Assembly (NCBI RefSeq): GCF_000004195.4
Contig: NC_030679.2
Location: forward strand, 37,437,712-37,501,711
Length of the DNA stretch: 64,000 bases
Reading direction: 5' to 3'
From: Xenopus tropicalis
Taxonomy: Eukaryota; Chordata; Amphibia; Anura; Pipidae
The position numbers and the translations under genes were made by a program. Each line of letters begins with the position of its first letter. The stretch's first letter is position 1. Below the pieces are notes generated by a model. The model was not told the DNA's origin. It saw only the letters and a program-made list of their open reading frames with translations, and did no database searches. Of this stretch, positions 1 to 11,420 are shown piece by piece.

Positions 1-798
1 CCTAAAAGAATGGGAGGTGAAATTGGAATCCTGCATTCCCATCATTTTGAAACATTTGGAAAACACTCTGTTAAACTAGAATTTAGAAACAGGGGTACCA
101 TCCATGTGAATAAATAATTGGGTGTTTAACTTGGGGCGTACCTTCATAAAGCTTAGAAAATTGGAAACTGGACATAGTAAAATGTTTTGAATCAGGCCCA
201 ACCAAATGCTCTTCCCAAGGCCAAGTTGGTCGGTCTTGGATCTTTTCAAAATAATTTTCAGCCTGTGCTGACATAAAGAGACGTCATGCACATGTAAACC
301 ATTAACTGCTGTTTTGGTAGAAGCTACCACTTCACCAATCCTGAAAGCCCCGAAATACGTAATGGAAAATACCGAACGAAATAACTTTGTTTCATATAAG
401 TCAAAACAAATTGTTTCCAGGCAATGCATTAACTTTTCAAGCAAGGTGAGGGTTATGGGCTTTCTTAAATCCATCACTGGTTTCTTTTTGGACATACCCT
501 TTAACATTTGCCTAATCAAGTGGGACTTAGTGATATCCGGCTGACTTTTTAATTTAAGAAAGAACGCAATACCCATTAGCTTTTTCTTAATGTTGCCCAC
601 TGTTTGCTTTGCTTGATATGCTTCAAACACAAATCGTGCCAATATTTCCACCTGCTCACTATCTATGGGGTGAGATGCAAGGAATTGAACCCAATCCCTC
701 CATGCGGCGCAATAAGCTGCCCATGTTGTTTTGGAGACAGAGTCACAAACTAATTCCATTACTCCATCCAGACGATGTCCCATATGTGAGGCGGACAA
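1..798 (-). pseudogene. DIRS tyrosine recombinase, interrupted by one stop codon and cut by window edge
   Basis: Opens at 798 and reads 240 codons to a TAG at 76-78. The same frame then stays open to base 1, so the TAG looks like a point nonsense change. The N-terminal half resembles a SAM-like core-binding domain (WAAYCAAWRDWVQFL). The catalytic domain has the first active-site arginine in GAFRIGE at about residue 153. The second motif, H-x-x-R (HSFR), is read from bases 12 to 1, beyond the stop. The tyrosine nucleophile must lie outside the window. The start overlaps the end of the RNase H frame by 40 bases, as DIRS genes often do. The enzyme would integrate circular element DNA by recombination. 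Confidence 0.85.
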
Positions 799-2531
799 GG
801 GGTATTCATGGGGTCTGCTTGATCCTGCAGTTCCCGAAACACATCTATCTGGAATCGTGAGAGAGCATCCGCAGTTCTGTTAGCATAGCCAGGAAGATGT
901 TTAGCTTTAAACCAAATATTTAACTTGAGTGTTTTTAAAATGAAATGAAGTAATAGTTTCCAAACAGGTGGGGAGCTGGTAGTAAGATTATTGATTACAT
1001 GTACTACCCCTTCATTATCACAATTAAGGATAATTCTTTTGTTTGCCAAGCTTTTTCCCCATAACTCCAATGCCACTATTATCGGGAACATCTCTAAAAA
1101 TACCAAATTTTTTAACAAACCAAAATCATTCCACTGCTCTGGCCACTTGTCAGCACTCCACTGGCCCTGTAGAAATGCCCCATAACCACAGGAAGCTGCT
1201 GCGTCAGTAAAAAGGTTAAGGGAATCATTATCTAAAAATTCGGATTGCCATACTGATTTCCCATTAAATGAGCACAAGAATTAATTCCAAATGGCCAAAT
1301 CCTCTTTCAATGCCTTCGGAATTCTAATGTGCCAATTGGGCTTTTTAACCCCGGCCGTTAAAGCTGCTAATCTTCTACTAAAAACCCTCCCTGCTGGGAC
1401 AACCTTAGTTGCAAAATTCAAATGACCGAGTAAAGATTGTAGTTGCCTCAGTTTAATTTTGTTGCACTGCAGGCCAAATCGCACAAGCTCCTTAAGTTTA
1501 TCTAGTTTGTCTTGGGGAAGCCTAAATTCCATTTTTATTGTATCTATTTCAATGCCCAAAAATTGTATAACTGTACAAGGGGGAACTGTCTTCTCTTTTG
1601 CCAACGGAATTCCAAACTTGTTACAAATCCAAATGAAATGCTCAAGATTAGATGCACATAACTTGGAATTGGATGGGCCTAAAAATAAAAAATCATCTAG
1701 GTAATGCATTACCAATTTAGAACCGGATTCCACCGTAACTACCCATTCTAAAAATGTAGAAAAAAGTTCAAAATAAAAACAAGAAAGGGAACAACCCATT
1801 GGAAGACACTTGTCAAAATAATATTGCCCGTCAAAATGAAAACCAAATAATTTAAAACAACCCGGATGAATGGGTAATAATCTGAAAGCTGACTGAATGT
1901 CACTTTTTGCCAACCAAGCACCTCTACCACACTGATTCAACATAGATAAGGCACGGTCAAAAGAGGCATACTTTACGGAACAAACCTCAGGGTCAATTCC
2001 ATCATTTATGGACTCACCCTGCGGATAAGAAAGGCGATGAATCAGTCTGAATTGACCTCTCTCTTTTTTAGGAACTAAACCTAACGGGGAAACTCTAAAA
2101 CCTTCCAAGGGGATGTTTTGAAATGGGCCTTCCATCCTCCCTAATAAGAGCTCCTTTTGAATTTTTTCCCTCACTGTATCAGGGGCCACCATAACAGACT
2201 TCAAATTTGCAAAAACTGGCTGGGACTTAGGGCTGTCAAAATGGGGAATCCAAAAACCTTCACTGAAACCAGACCTAATTAGAGATGCTTTCCCCTGATT
2301 TGGGTAAAGTTTTAAATAGGGCTCCATGCTTGCCACCTTCACTGGGGTGTTCGCCTTTTGCCACTTGCTCTTTACCTGCTCCTCTGGCTGAGGTGTTAGA
2401 CATGAATTTTTTAAGGCAACGAAAAGCAGGGTGGTTGCCACCACAACTAGAACACTCATGCTTATAGCGGCAATTGGCCTGCCATTTACACACCGATTCA
2501 TTAAATGCCCAGCATGCATTAGGCTTAGCAC
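759..2531 (-). pseudogene. DIRS reverse transcriptase-RNase H with one in-frame stop
   Basis: The reverse transcriptase part (2531 to 1281) has the YLDD active-site box in LVMHYLDDFLFLG and the expected upstream motifs (FRLIHRLSYP, KSDIQSAFRLLPIHP, LPMGCSLS). A TAA at 1281-1283 ends it. Reading resumes in the same frame as RNase H (1277 to 759), with candidate catalytic acidic residues in LFTDAA, FLEMFPI, CDNEGVV and ADALSRF. The stop therefore splits what would be one polypeptide of about 590 residues. The first codons overlap the Gag end by 257 bases in another frame; Pol may start inside this overlap or be made by frameshifting. The first convincing RT homology begins around KVASMEPYLKLY, about 70 codons in. 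Confidence 0.87.
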
Positions 2532-3591
2532 CTGGTTGCTTTTGACTAGTAACTAGGCTGGGGTTCTGCACTCTATAGGACATCATTCCTAGCCATAAAT
2601 CAATGTCCTTAGAGCCCCATTCCAATTCAGCATGCACCGCCATCTTTTGTCTGAAGCTTTCCTCATAAATAAACCACCCAATTCCACCAAAACTCTTATA
2701 GGCCTCAAGCACTATGTCTATGTGCTTAAATAAATTTGGCGCTAATTGGGGCTGTTTAGATGATAATAAATTTGCAAAAATGCAGAAGGCCTGAAGCCAG
2801 TTTGAAAAAGTCCTGGCTACCGGTCTTCTCCTTTCCTCTTCGGAGTCATCCTTTTTTTTAATGAACTCTTTAGCCGCTGGCAACAAAGATAAAATATCAA
2901 TATAATCACCCCTATAAATTTTTTCCTTTACAGCTAAAGGTAAGTGTAAACCCAACAAAGTGCCTTTACACGTAATGATATCTCTATGGCACAATTCAGG
3001 AACCCCTGTCCTAAACTGTGGCTTTGAGGTATCAGCAGTAGGAGTTAACATAGCCTGTACCAAGTTCTGGACATAATTTTCAAAATCCCTATGGGTGTCT
3101 GCTGTGGCAGTGTTCTGAGAGGGAAAATTAATTAAATGAGAAGGAGTTAATACATTACCATCCTTCCTGCGACTTGTTTCCCCAGCTGCTGATGTGCTAG
3201 GAACTGCTTCTGCTGAATCTGCATGCGAAGCAACAATGGATGCAGGAGGAGACATTGCTGGCCATTGGTAAGTATTAGCTGAAGTACCACTTGCAGAAGC
3301 CACCCTTCTTTTCTTTGCCTTCTTAACAGCTGCTATAGCTTTAATTGCACTGACAGAACGAGTAACTGTTGCTCTCTTCTTTCCTCTTCCCCTGCCAGGT
3401 GCTGGGACTGCCGCCTCCTCAGAAGGCGTGTCAGAAGCTGGAGCTACAATATGAGAAAGCTCCCTAAGCTCCTCCTGACCAGCCTCCTTCTGCAGCCAGT
3501 CACGAATTTCTTGAAAGGATAATCTCCGCCCAGCTGCCATGTTCTGTGACGCTGCTGCTCTCACAGCAAGTTCAGGCTGCAGTTCCTCCAC
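2275..3591 (-). CDS. DIRS Gag-like protein with two zinc-binding motifs
   Basis: Intact 438-residue frame starting with ATG at 3591. The N-terminal part is low complexity and basic (KKRATVTRS, KKAKKRR), probably a nuclear or nucleic-acid-binding tail. The middle (about 160-350) is helical and Gag-like, with conserved-looking W and Y positions (DIDLWLGMMSYRV). The C-terminus carries a CCCH-type array, C-x7-C-x5-C-x3-H (CWAFNESVC onwards), followed at once by C-x2-C-x3-H-x4-C (CSSCGGNHPAFRC). This is a nucleocapsid-like layout for binding element RNA. The last 257 bases overlap the RT frame. Assignment rests on position upstream of DIRS RT and on the zinc motifs; capsid homology is inferred. 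Confidence 0.75.
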   Translation of the reverse strand: MEELQPELAVRAAASQNMAAGRRLSFQEIRDWLQKEAGQEELRELSHIVAPASDTPSEEAAVPAPGRGRGKKRATVTRSVSAIKAIAAVKKAKKRRVASASGTSANTYQWPAMSPPASIVASHADSAEAVPSTSAAGETSRRKDGNVLTPSHLINFPSQNTATADTHRDFENYVQNLVQAMLTPTADTSKPQFRTGVPELCHRDIITCKGTLLGLHLPLAVKEKIYRGDYIDILSLLPAAKEFIKKKDDSEEERRRPVARTFSNWLQAFCIFANLLSSKQPQLAPNLFKHIDIVLEAYKSFGGIGWFIYEESFRQKMAVHAELEWGSKDIDLWLGMMSYRVQNPSLVTSQKQPGAKPNACWAFNESVCKWQANCRYKHECSSCGGNHPAFRCLKKFMSNTSARGAGKEQVAKGEHPSEGGKHGALFKTLPKSGESISN

Positions 3592-4924
3592 ACGGCTCGC
3601 CGAACGAAGAGGTGAGCCCTGCGAGTGTGCAAACTATTTAACCCCTCGCATCCCGTGGCCCTGCTCTACCAATGGGAGCGCTACCCCTGCCAGTGGCGCG
3701 AACCCGGTGCCCAATAGGACCCCCACCGGAGTCTACTTAACCCCCCCGGCTAGCACTAACCCCATGGGATCGCAGGGAGTATTCTCTCCCCGCTCCCTAC
3801 TCAAGGTCTGCTAAAGACTATAAATAGACACAGGCACCCGCAACCCGCTTCTGCTGTGCCCAGGTCAGTCTGGCCCACACACAACTACTCTTTGAGGCTA
3901 CGGTTTTGTTATTTTTTATTACTTATCTTTCCATTCAGGCCTTCTCCTATTCATCATCAAGCCTTTTTTATTCACACATCTGCCTGGTTTCTTATTTGGC
4001 CACCAAGGTTGGTTGTAGTCACAAGAATATGTATAATAAGATATGTAATATTGGTATAGCAGAGGCTTACTGAGATATATTTGTGTATTTAGGCATAGTT
4101 TTCCCTGGGGGACAATACCTGCTTTTGAGTCCCAGATCCTCTATTTTACACTATAAATGGGAGTCAGCAATTTCTGCTGCTTTTCTCCCATCTGTGCTGT
4201 TTTGTGTATTAATCGCTAACACTGTAAGTGCTGGTGCCAGAAGTACAGGAAAATTAGATGAGTTCCCAAGGAACTGATATGGGTATTGAACCTGGGCTGC
4301 CATGAATAACAGGACTGGGGCATGAGGATGGAACCTTTTCCACCAAATGATATCACCTATTATTGTGTTATCCGTAATGCTACACATTTTTATTATTTAT
4401 ACTCTCTACTAAATCAGCCCCCCCTAGTTACACATTTATGGAAGCTGTGAGTTGGGTTGGGTTTTGCCAATAAATTTATTTCCTACAACATATTTTTAGA
4501 AGCTGGTGTTACCTTAGCACATGGATCCACAAACTTTTTTTACCCATGAGCCACATTCAAATGCAAAAAGAGTTTGGGAGCAACACAAGCATTAAAAATG
4601 TACCTGGGGTACCAAATAAGGGATGTGATTGGTTATTGGGTAGCCCCTACAAGAGGCTCTGTTTGGTGGTTTACATGGTTTTTATGCAAAAAAAACTGCC
4701 TTAGCACATGCTTACTTTATATAGGCTTAGTGTAGGAGAACAGATTGCCTTTGGTTAATGACTTTGCCCCGTCCCTCCATGGAAAATTTCCACAATCATA
4801 AAATATATGTTTGATATGTTAGAGGGGAGGGATTACACAAAACTTCTGACCATAATAGCAGAAGACATATTTGCTCTTTAGGCTATTTATGATGGAAGCT
4901 AATATTGTGCTTAATATATTACAG
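3592..4924. other. Non-coding interval between the DIRS Gag gene and RNF14-like copy 1
   Basis: Bases 3592-3850 are GC-rich and should include the DIRS leader; a TATAAATAG motif on the plus strand starts near 3819. Bases 3900-4010 resemble a repeat also seen near 23080-23290 (pyrimidine-rich, ending in a GCCTGGTT motif). Bases 4520-4690 look like a decayed hAT end related to the element at 8542-8786. No exon was recognised. The 5' UTR of the RNF14-like gene must start further upstream, because a splice acceptor precedes its first coding exon. Confidence 0.5.
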
Positions 4925-4941
4925 ATTTGCACAGACAACCA

Positions 4942-5095
4942 ATGTCAAGAGAAGACAAGGAAGCGCAGGAGGATGAACTGCTAGCACTCGCTAGTATATA
5001 CTCTGAAGATGAATTCAAGAGATCGGAGACTGCGCCAGGAGGGGAAATATGTGTCTGTCTAGATCTTCCTCCAAACTTTAGCGTAGCCATAAAAG
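4942..5095 (+). pseudogene. Copy 1 exon 1: start of RWD domain
   Basis: A splice acceptor (TATATTACAG) ends at 4924, so the exon begins at 4925 with 17 bases of 5' UTR before ATG at 4942. It encodes MSREDKEAQEDELLALASIY and onward, the acidic start of an RNF14-type RWD domain. It ends AAAAG before GTGAGT, leaving one base of codon 52 (phase 1). Confidence 0.9.
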
Positions 5096-8000
5096 GTGAG
5101 TCAGATATTCAGGTAACCACTTCAGTGCCCTAACATGCTAGAGGTTTCTCTTGTCCATGTGTGCTTAATGGCCGTATACTTTAGCATGTTTTTCATATGC
5201 ATGAGGCTCCTTATGGCCAATAAGCACATAAAGTAACATATATAATGCAAGAGGAAGATTAACAAAAACAGTGGTGCTGATGGAGAAAGACGCAGTTTGA
5301 CTTAATTAAAACAAAAAGCCTTATTGAACTCCTATTGGTCAAAGTGGCATACAATTTCTTTAACACAATTTACCACAGGTATTGTGCCCTTCCTGCATGA
5401 GTATTTTGTTATTCTTTCACTTGCGCTATGATGAGGAAAGCTTACATAGTATAACAGACGGGGTGTGGAAGTCAAAATGCAAAAGAAACAATGCCACAAA
5501 CCTACCCTGCTATGTACTGAAAGAGCATTTTGCAATATTGAGATATATATGTATCATGGTATATGGCATGTCATGGTCTCCGTATCTTGGTTAGACTGCA
5601 GATGCATTTTAACTACAGAACTTACTACATGGGCTGTGCTCTTCTGTCACACATCTGTTTTCTGTGTCTGTTTTTCTTAGATTTAACAAATACCGTATAT
5701 ACTAACTAGAGTACAAATATCTTATTACAGGCAAAAATAAAACAATTGATTATGGAAGTGTGGCCATTTTTAGTGGCACAGATCATAACATATACAGTAT
5801 GATAATTTAAAAGTTTGTTTTCAGTTCTATAATGCTGTTCTTCGCTTGTTTGTGCACATAAAACCAAATCTGTAGTGGGACTACAGATGAGAGGGTTTGA
5901 AGACCAGTTAATTTAATGCTCTGATTTATTTATTGAATTTTTAATGACTGTATTGCATTCTGCAGAGTTCTTGTTTCTGCCCTTAGCGGCCCTCTATAGG
6001 CCCACAGCCTATAGAGGGTGGGTATTACAAGCAATATTTCAGTGTTTGCAGATGACACAAAACTCTGCAGACCAGTCTGTTCTATCCAGGATGTGGCATC
6101 CTTGCAGCAGGATCTTGACCAACTGGCAATCTGGGCGGCTAAGTGGCAGATGAGATTTAATGTGGATAAATGTAAGGTCATGCACCTGGGATATAAAAAT
6201 ATGCAAATCAATTATACCCTCAATTGGACTGCACTAGGCAAATCCATAATGGAGAAGGACCTTGGAGTCCTTGTAGATAATAAACTTGGCTGTAGCAAGC
6301 AATGCCAGGCAGCAGCTGCAAGGGCAAACAAGGTTTTGAGCTGTATTAAAAGGGGTATAGATTCACGGGAGTAGGGGGTTATTCTTCCCCTTTACAGAGC
6401 ACTGGTAAGGCTCCATCTAGAATATGCTGTTCAGTTTTGGTCTCCAGTGCTCAAACGGGACATTATTGAGTTAGAGAGGGTCCAGAGAAGGGCAACTAAG
6501 CTGGTAAAGGGTATGGAAAGTCTCAGTTATGAAGAAAGACTGGCCAAGTTGGGTCTGTTTACATTGGAGAAGAGGCGCTTAAGAGGTGACATGATAACTA
6601 TCTATAAATATATAAGGGGATCATATAATAACCTTTCTAATGCTTTATTTACCAGTAGGTCCTTCCAACAGACACGAGGCACCCACTCCGTTTAGAAGAA
6701 GGGAGGTTCCATTTAAATATTCGGAAAGGATTTTTTACTGTGAGAGCTGTGAAGTTGTGGAATTCCCTCCCCGAATCAGTCGTGCTGGCTGATACATTAT
6801 ATAGCTTTAAGAAGGGGCTGGATGGATTCTTAGCAAGTGAGGGAATACAGGATTATGGGAGATAGCTCTTAGAACTAGTTGATCCAGGGACTGGTCCGAT
6901 TGCCATCTTGGAGTCAGGAAGGAATTTTTTCCTCTCTGCGGCAAATTAGAGAGGCTTCAGATGGTTTTTTTTGCCTTCCTCTGGATCAACTAGTAGTTAG
7001 ACAGGTTAGATATAGGCATTATGGTTGAACGTGATGGACGTATGTCTTTTTTTACCCAACTTACTATGTTACTATGTAATCCTGTGCATATTGGGCTTCA
7101 GTCTGTTCAGTGTTTGGTAGTTTGGAGTAAACATTTTTGTTTGTGCTTTCCTGGGGTCAAATTAGTTTTTGCAGCTTTTACCACAAATAACATTATGCAA
7201 AGCATTGGTTATGCAGTAGCTGAAGTGAAATCCATTCTAATTGGCTTGCACAGTTTTTATGTTGGAGTCTCTAAAAGCCACATACTTGTAACGCTATGTA
7301 TGTTGAGTATCAGCTGTTTAGAAAGCCCTGGCATTCATATTTGGTTTATTGTACCTAATGATATGTGGGAAATAAAATGTTGTAAATGCTGCAAAAGCAT
7401 ATGGGGTTAGCTTAGTTTGTGGTGCGTATGCAGAGAGGGTGTTGACTTTTGAGCAGCCATGAACCCCATGACGATTTGTATGGACTACTTTCATTTTGGG
7501 GCCCCCCTCCCCCCCCCAAATACCTATTTAGGATGTTTCCTCTTTCCACCAGAAGAGAGAAAATGATGGAAAGTGGATGTTTGAGTACTTTTTGAAACAT
7601 TTTATAAAAACTGTTAACTTCAGTAAAACTTTGCATTGTGGCATGGAAAGACATAGATACCCATGTTGAATTAAAAATATATGGTTTTCAGGGGTCAACT
7701 AACTGTTAGTGGCACTTATCCCATTCAGTCTAAAGTATTCTGATTTCTTGAGTGGTGCTTTGAAAATGTATGTGTTGCTTGAAGGTTTTGATCTACACAT
7801 GTCAGGACTGCCTGGGAGACATGAGGCTTTCCAAATCAGTTGTTTATTCACGCTTATAATAAAATATAAAAAATAAAATATTATAAAATTAAGTTTTTGT
7901 TTTTAAGGTATGTGGAATCCTATATTCTTTTTAAGAAAAGTTCCCTTCAAGAAATGCCCCTTAAGTGAGAAAGCCCACAATGTTTAGATAAAATTGGCTT

Positions 8001-8266
8001 TAAATACAAAAGTGTGAAACATAGTGTTTTAATACCATATATTAAAAAAAGGGTAATTTGTTGTTTCTGTCCCTGCAATTCCCTGGACAGGGCTTTATAA
8101 TTACAGTATATCATAAATAACAAATATATTTATGGACAAGAACCACAAGATCATTTTTGAATATCCATGCATAAGGATTCCTAATGTGTAGTTGTAGTAC
8201 TTGATTTACGAAATATTTATGTATATAGAATATTTGAAGTCTTTTTGTACGTTTTGCTCACCCAAG
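5096..8266 (+). other. Copy 1 intron 1
   Basis: GT-AG intron of 3.2 kb. It holds a CR1-like LINE fragment (5940-7080); the rest is AT-rich. A run of C follows 7500. Bases 7080-8266 show no exon or recognised repeat. Confidence 0.7.
5940..7080 (+). mobile_element. CR1-like LINE, 3' part of ORF2 with tail
   Basis: Reads as the C-terminal part of a non-LTR reverse transcriptase: SVFADDTKL (the F/YxDD catalytic box) at about 6036, then LDQLAIWAAKWQMRFNVDKC and the trailing region found in CR1-type pols. A TAG at 6372-6374 interrupts the frame, which resumes in frame to 6693; a frameshift follows and homologous residues (LWNSLPESV) continue. The 3' tail ends around TTACTATGTTACTATGTAA near 7080, a signature repeated at 36980-37015 and, partly, at 62985-63035. 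The element is 5'-truncated and dead. Confidence 0.8.
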
Positions 8267-8418
8267 GTGACTGTGCATCTAATGAATACATGGGAAGCTT
8301 TGAGGATATTGTCTCTTTCCTACCTCCTATCATACTGGACTTTGAACTGCCTCCAGGATACCCATCCACTGACCCTCCAGCCTTCAAACTTAGCTGCAAG
8401 TGGCTTTCTCCAAGTCAG
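8267..8418 (+). pseudogene. Copy 1 exon 2: rest of RWD core
   Basis: Acceptor CACCCAAG ends at 8266; the first two bases complete a glycine codon. Encodes GDCASNEYMGSFEDIVSFLP and the typical RWD proline-rich turn (FELPPGYPSTDPPAF), ending WLSPSQ before GTAAAA. 152 bases, ends in phase 0. Confidence 0.9.
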
Positions 8419-8541
8419 GTAAAAAAAAATAGCTTCAGCAATGATCGTAAGATTAAACAAACACAAAGTTAAACTAAAATACATATCTTTTGATCTAATA
8501 ACATGGGCAAAAATTGGACCTGGTCCAGAAACTATCTATAC

Positions 8542-8786
8542 CAGGGATCCCCAACCTTTTTTACACTTAGATGTAAAAAGTGTTGGTGGGCCACACAAGC
8601 ATGAAAAAAGTTCTTTGGGGATGACAAATAAGGCAATTTGGAAGCCCCATGTGGACTGCTAGCCTGCAGAAGGCTCTGCTTGGAGTAAAACTGTGTCTCT
8701 GCTTCCAAAATTTTGCCTTCAAGCCAAAAATTTAAAAATGGGCACCTACTTGGAGGCCATTAGGAGCCACTGATAGGGGATCACTG
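8542..8786. mobile_element. Short non-autonomous hAT-like element
   Basis: Starts CAGGGATCCCCAACC and ends GGGGATCACTG, short inverted termini of hAT type. The 8-base flanks ATCTATAC (8534-8541) and ATCTCGAC (8787-8794) fit a target-site duplication with two mismatches. No coding capacity. It lies in intron 2 of copy 1. Confidence 0.65.
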
Positions 8787-9468
8787 ATCTCGACTAATAA
8801 GAGCTAACTGCATAGGCTATTGTCACATGTCATGATTCTCTACTGGTGAAGAACCATTTTCAGGTGGAGAAAGGTTCACACTTGTTGGCTTTGTGTGGCT
8901 TTTATTTAAGTTACTGGGAGCTGTTGAGGGTTTCTCTATCCCATGTGACATTAGCCTTTTTCAATTCCTGTTGTTACTCTAGACCAGAGCAATCTTTACT
9001 CGGTTTATTGTTTATGTTCTGCAGTATCTAACTTATCAGGAGACTTTTTTTAACTTCTATTGCTACATAAGTATTTGAAAATAGTTATCATCCTTTGTTA
9101 CATCCACTGGCTTATAAGGCGGCGACAAAAGAGGGCTTCCACTTCTGTCTTTCTTTGTCCAGTTTTATGACTGTTCCCCATGTTTGTTGCTTGTTCTGCT
9201 CCAACTGTATGTCACCATGTTACTCTAGGCTGGCCTCTCCTCCACTTCGCATTTGGTGTCTGTTGAAGAGCAGTATTGGTGGTTGAGTTTATATTACACC
9301 ATAGAATATTTGAAAAAAGTGCACTTGGCTTTTTCAGTTCAGTTACCATTGCTCTGTTTTAATTACACCCAATTTTAAAGTTAGAGATTGCCTAGTTGCA
9401 GGTGCATGAAGATGATAAATAGGAGTAAAAAAACCTTGAATAAATCTCTGTATTCCTGTTTATCCCAG
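8787..9468. other. Rest of copy 1 intron 2
   Basis: AT-rich intron sequence. The 3' end matches copy 2 intron 2 (GTTTATCCCAG acceptor). I see no further feature. Confidence 0.5.
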
Positions 9469-9949
9469 CTTGCCCTGCTGTGTCAGCGCTTGGAAAACCT
9501 ATGGGAGGAATACGCAGGAGGAGTTGTTTTGTTTGCTTGGATGCAGTTTCTCAAGGAGGGGACTCTGGAGTACTTAAAGATTAACTCACCATATGAAATA
9601 CAACTTTGTGAGTTTGGACCAAAGTGCATAAGGTGCCACAGGCCCAGCAGAAGCAGTGATTTGGGACAAAAGGGCTATCCAGGATGTGGAATCTGTCACT
9701 GCCCTTATTGACTGCATCTTGGACTTTAATGAGGCTCAGCAGAAGAAGTTCTTTGATAGCAAATCATATATGTGCGACATTTGCTTCTCAGAAAAGGTGG
9801 GCAGCGAGTGCACTCACTTTAAGAAGTGTGAGCATATCTACTGCAACGCCTGCCTTAAGGATTATTATACAGTTCAGATACAGGATGGGCAGGTCCAGTC
9901 TCTTAACTGTCCTGAGCCAAAGTGCTCTTCTGTTGCTACACCTGCACAG
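9469..9949 (+). pseudogene. Copy 1 exon 3 with 29-base deletion: end of RWD, linker, RING1
   Basis: Acceptor TTTATCCCAG ends at 9468. The reading LALLCQRLENLWEEYAGG continues the RWD domain. After FGPKCIR the frame is lost: relative to copy 2, 29 bases spanning the NNSGISDSC coding segment are gone. The downstream part still reads as RING1 in the shifted frame (CDICFSEK, CEHIYCNAC, NCPEPKC). Length is 481 bases against 510 in copy 2. Donor is CACAG before GTAACC. Confidence 0.9.
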
Positions 9950-10499
9950 GTAACCCATAACAGTGCTCTTGATTCATTAATATTGAATTTATGTAGTATG
10001 CTTGTAGCTAAGTTGTAAGGCATTATACTTTAACCCTTTGCATGCTGGCCTATTTACCACACTGAATAAACAGAAACCCACAAATGTAGAATATGTTGGG
10101 AATAGGGGAAAGCAGGGATCAAGTGTTAGAAAATGGAGAATAAAAAGGTTTGGGAAAGGGGTATAGAACAGGGAAGAGATTACATTGAAAATCAGCAGTG
10201 TTACTTGTTAAGTATCAGACTGGGTTTACTGAGGCCTCCTTGTGAACCCTACAACAACTGCAGCAGAATTACAAGTTGGTGAGTGCAAGTAACTAACCTG
10301 TAAACCTCACATCCAGGGCCCACTCTCATAATGATAAATCATTTGGGAGAAAATAAGAAAGAGATGATGGGAATCGCCTTATTAGGTGGTTCTTCTTCTG
10401 GTACTCTGGCCAGTACAACCCTGTATACAGTAAGTCACAAATAAGTTTGTAAAGAATTAACTGAAAAAATATACATGTTTAAGCAAAGGGTTTGATTTG

Positions 10500-10745
10500 A
10501 TAGGGGGTAGATGGCTTTTTACCAGAAAATATAGGGTTACTGAATTTAGTTGTTAGCACAAAGTTTATCCAGGATCTAGTTTGATTGCCATCTTGGAGTC
10601 AGAAGGGAATTTCCCCCTCCTCTGAGAGATATTGGGAAGGCTTCAGATGGGATTGTTTGTCTTTGGATAAACTAGTCGCTTTCATTTATATCAAAAGGTT
10701 GAACGTGATGGATGTGTACCTTTAACCTAAATTTATATGTTACTA
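10500..10745 (+). mobile_element. CR1-like LINE 3' tail fragment
   Basis: Shares the tail order of the LINE at 5940-7080: TTGCCATCTTGGAGTCAG, GGCTTCAGATGG, then GTTGAACGTGATGG and a final TATGTTACTAGTAA. Only the untranslated tail is present. Confidence 0.65.
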
Positions 10746-11032
10746 GTAAAATAACTCGGAAAATGGTCAGGCATATTAAATAGATTTTTAATATTAATTA
10801 AAATAAGATACTTAACTGCCCATCATCAAATAGTTGATTGAATTTTTCCAATTGTTTCTTCTTCTCCAAAGGTACAGCCTCAGGATATCTGGGGACATAT
10901 TTTACCAGATATGTTAGGAGAGATACATTCTCTGGTTTTTAGGTCTCTGGAGAAACATCCCCCATAACAAAATAACCAGTCTACACATACACTCCTTGTA
11001 TAATGAACAGCTTTATATGTTTAGAGGGATTC

Positions 11033-11420
11033 TGTCACAGGGAAACTGTTTTTTTTTTTCTAAACACATTAGTTGATAGCTTTGAACAGAATCTTGTACT
11101 GGAATCAGCTTTTTAAAAGGGAAAATACTGTAGATATTCTTATGCAATGTATTTAATTTGAAATTTGATATGAGCCAAGCCATTTTCATACTTTCCCATG
11201 CCCCCTAAGCCTTGTGACTTGATAAGCTTCAGTCTCTCTTTACTGCTACACTGCAAACTGACATGATGTCAAATGCTCTCTTCCCCTGCCCCCCAGCAGC
11301 CTATCAGCAGATCAATGGGCAGGTAACAAGATACCAGCTCTTCCTGAGGCTAATGGCATGCAGGGCTGAAGATCAGCTCTTCTCTGCCTGCATTTTCTAC
11401 ACAAGAACAGAAAAGCCAAT
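11033..11420. repeat. Interspersed repeat shared with 25605-26055
   Basis: Begins near CTGTCACAGGGAAAC and contains CAGCAGCCTATCAGCAGA. The same order, with changes, occurs at 25605-26055 (CTGTCATGGGAAAA, CAGCAGCCGATCAGCAGA). No coding capacity; the family was not identified. Confidence 0.5.

Larger units (their letters stand above)
1..3591 (-). mobile_element. DIRS-type tyrosine-recombinase retrotransposon, truncated by window edge
   Basis: Three overlapping minus-strand genes lie in the order Gag, reverse transcriptase-RNase H, tyrosine recombinase, which is the DIRS order of retrotransposons. DIRS elements use a tyrosine recombinase, not a DDE integrase, to insert. The recombinase gene runs off the left edge, so that terminal repeat is outside the window. 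I could not define the other terminus; it should lie between 3592 and about 3900. Coding damage is light: one stop in the RT-RNase H frame and one in the recombinase frame. The copy therefore looks fairly young but not autonomous. Confidence 0.88.

Noticed and set aside
6018..6695. Two open frames as host genes
   Set aside because: They are in-frame parts of one CR1-like LINE reverse transcriptase separated by a stop.
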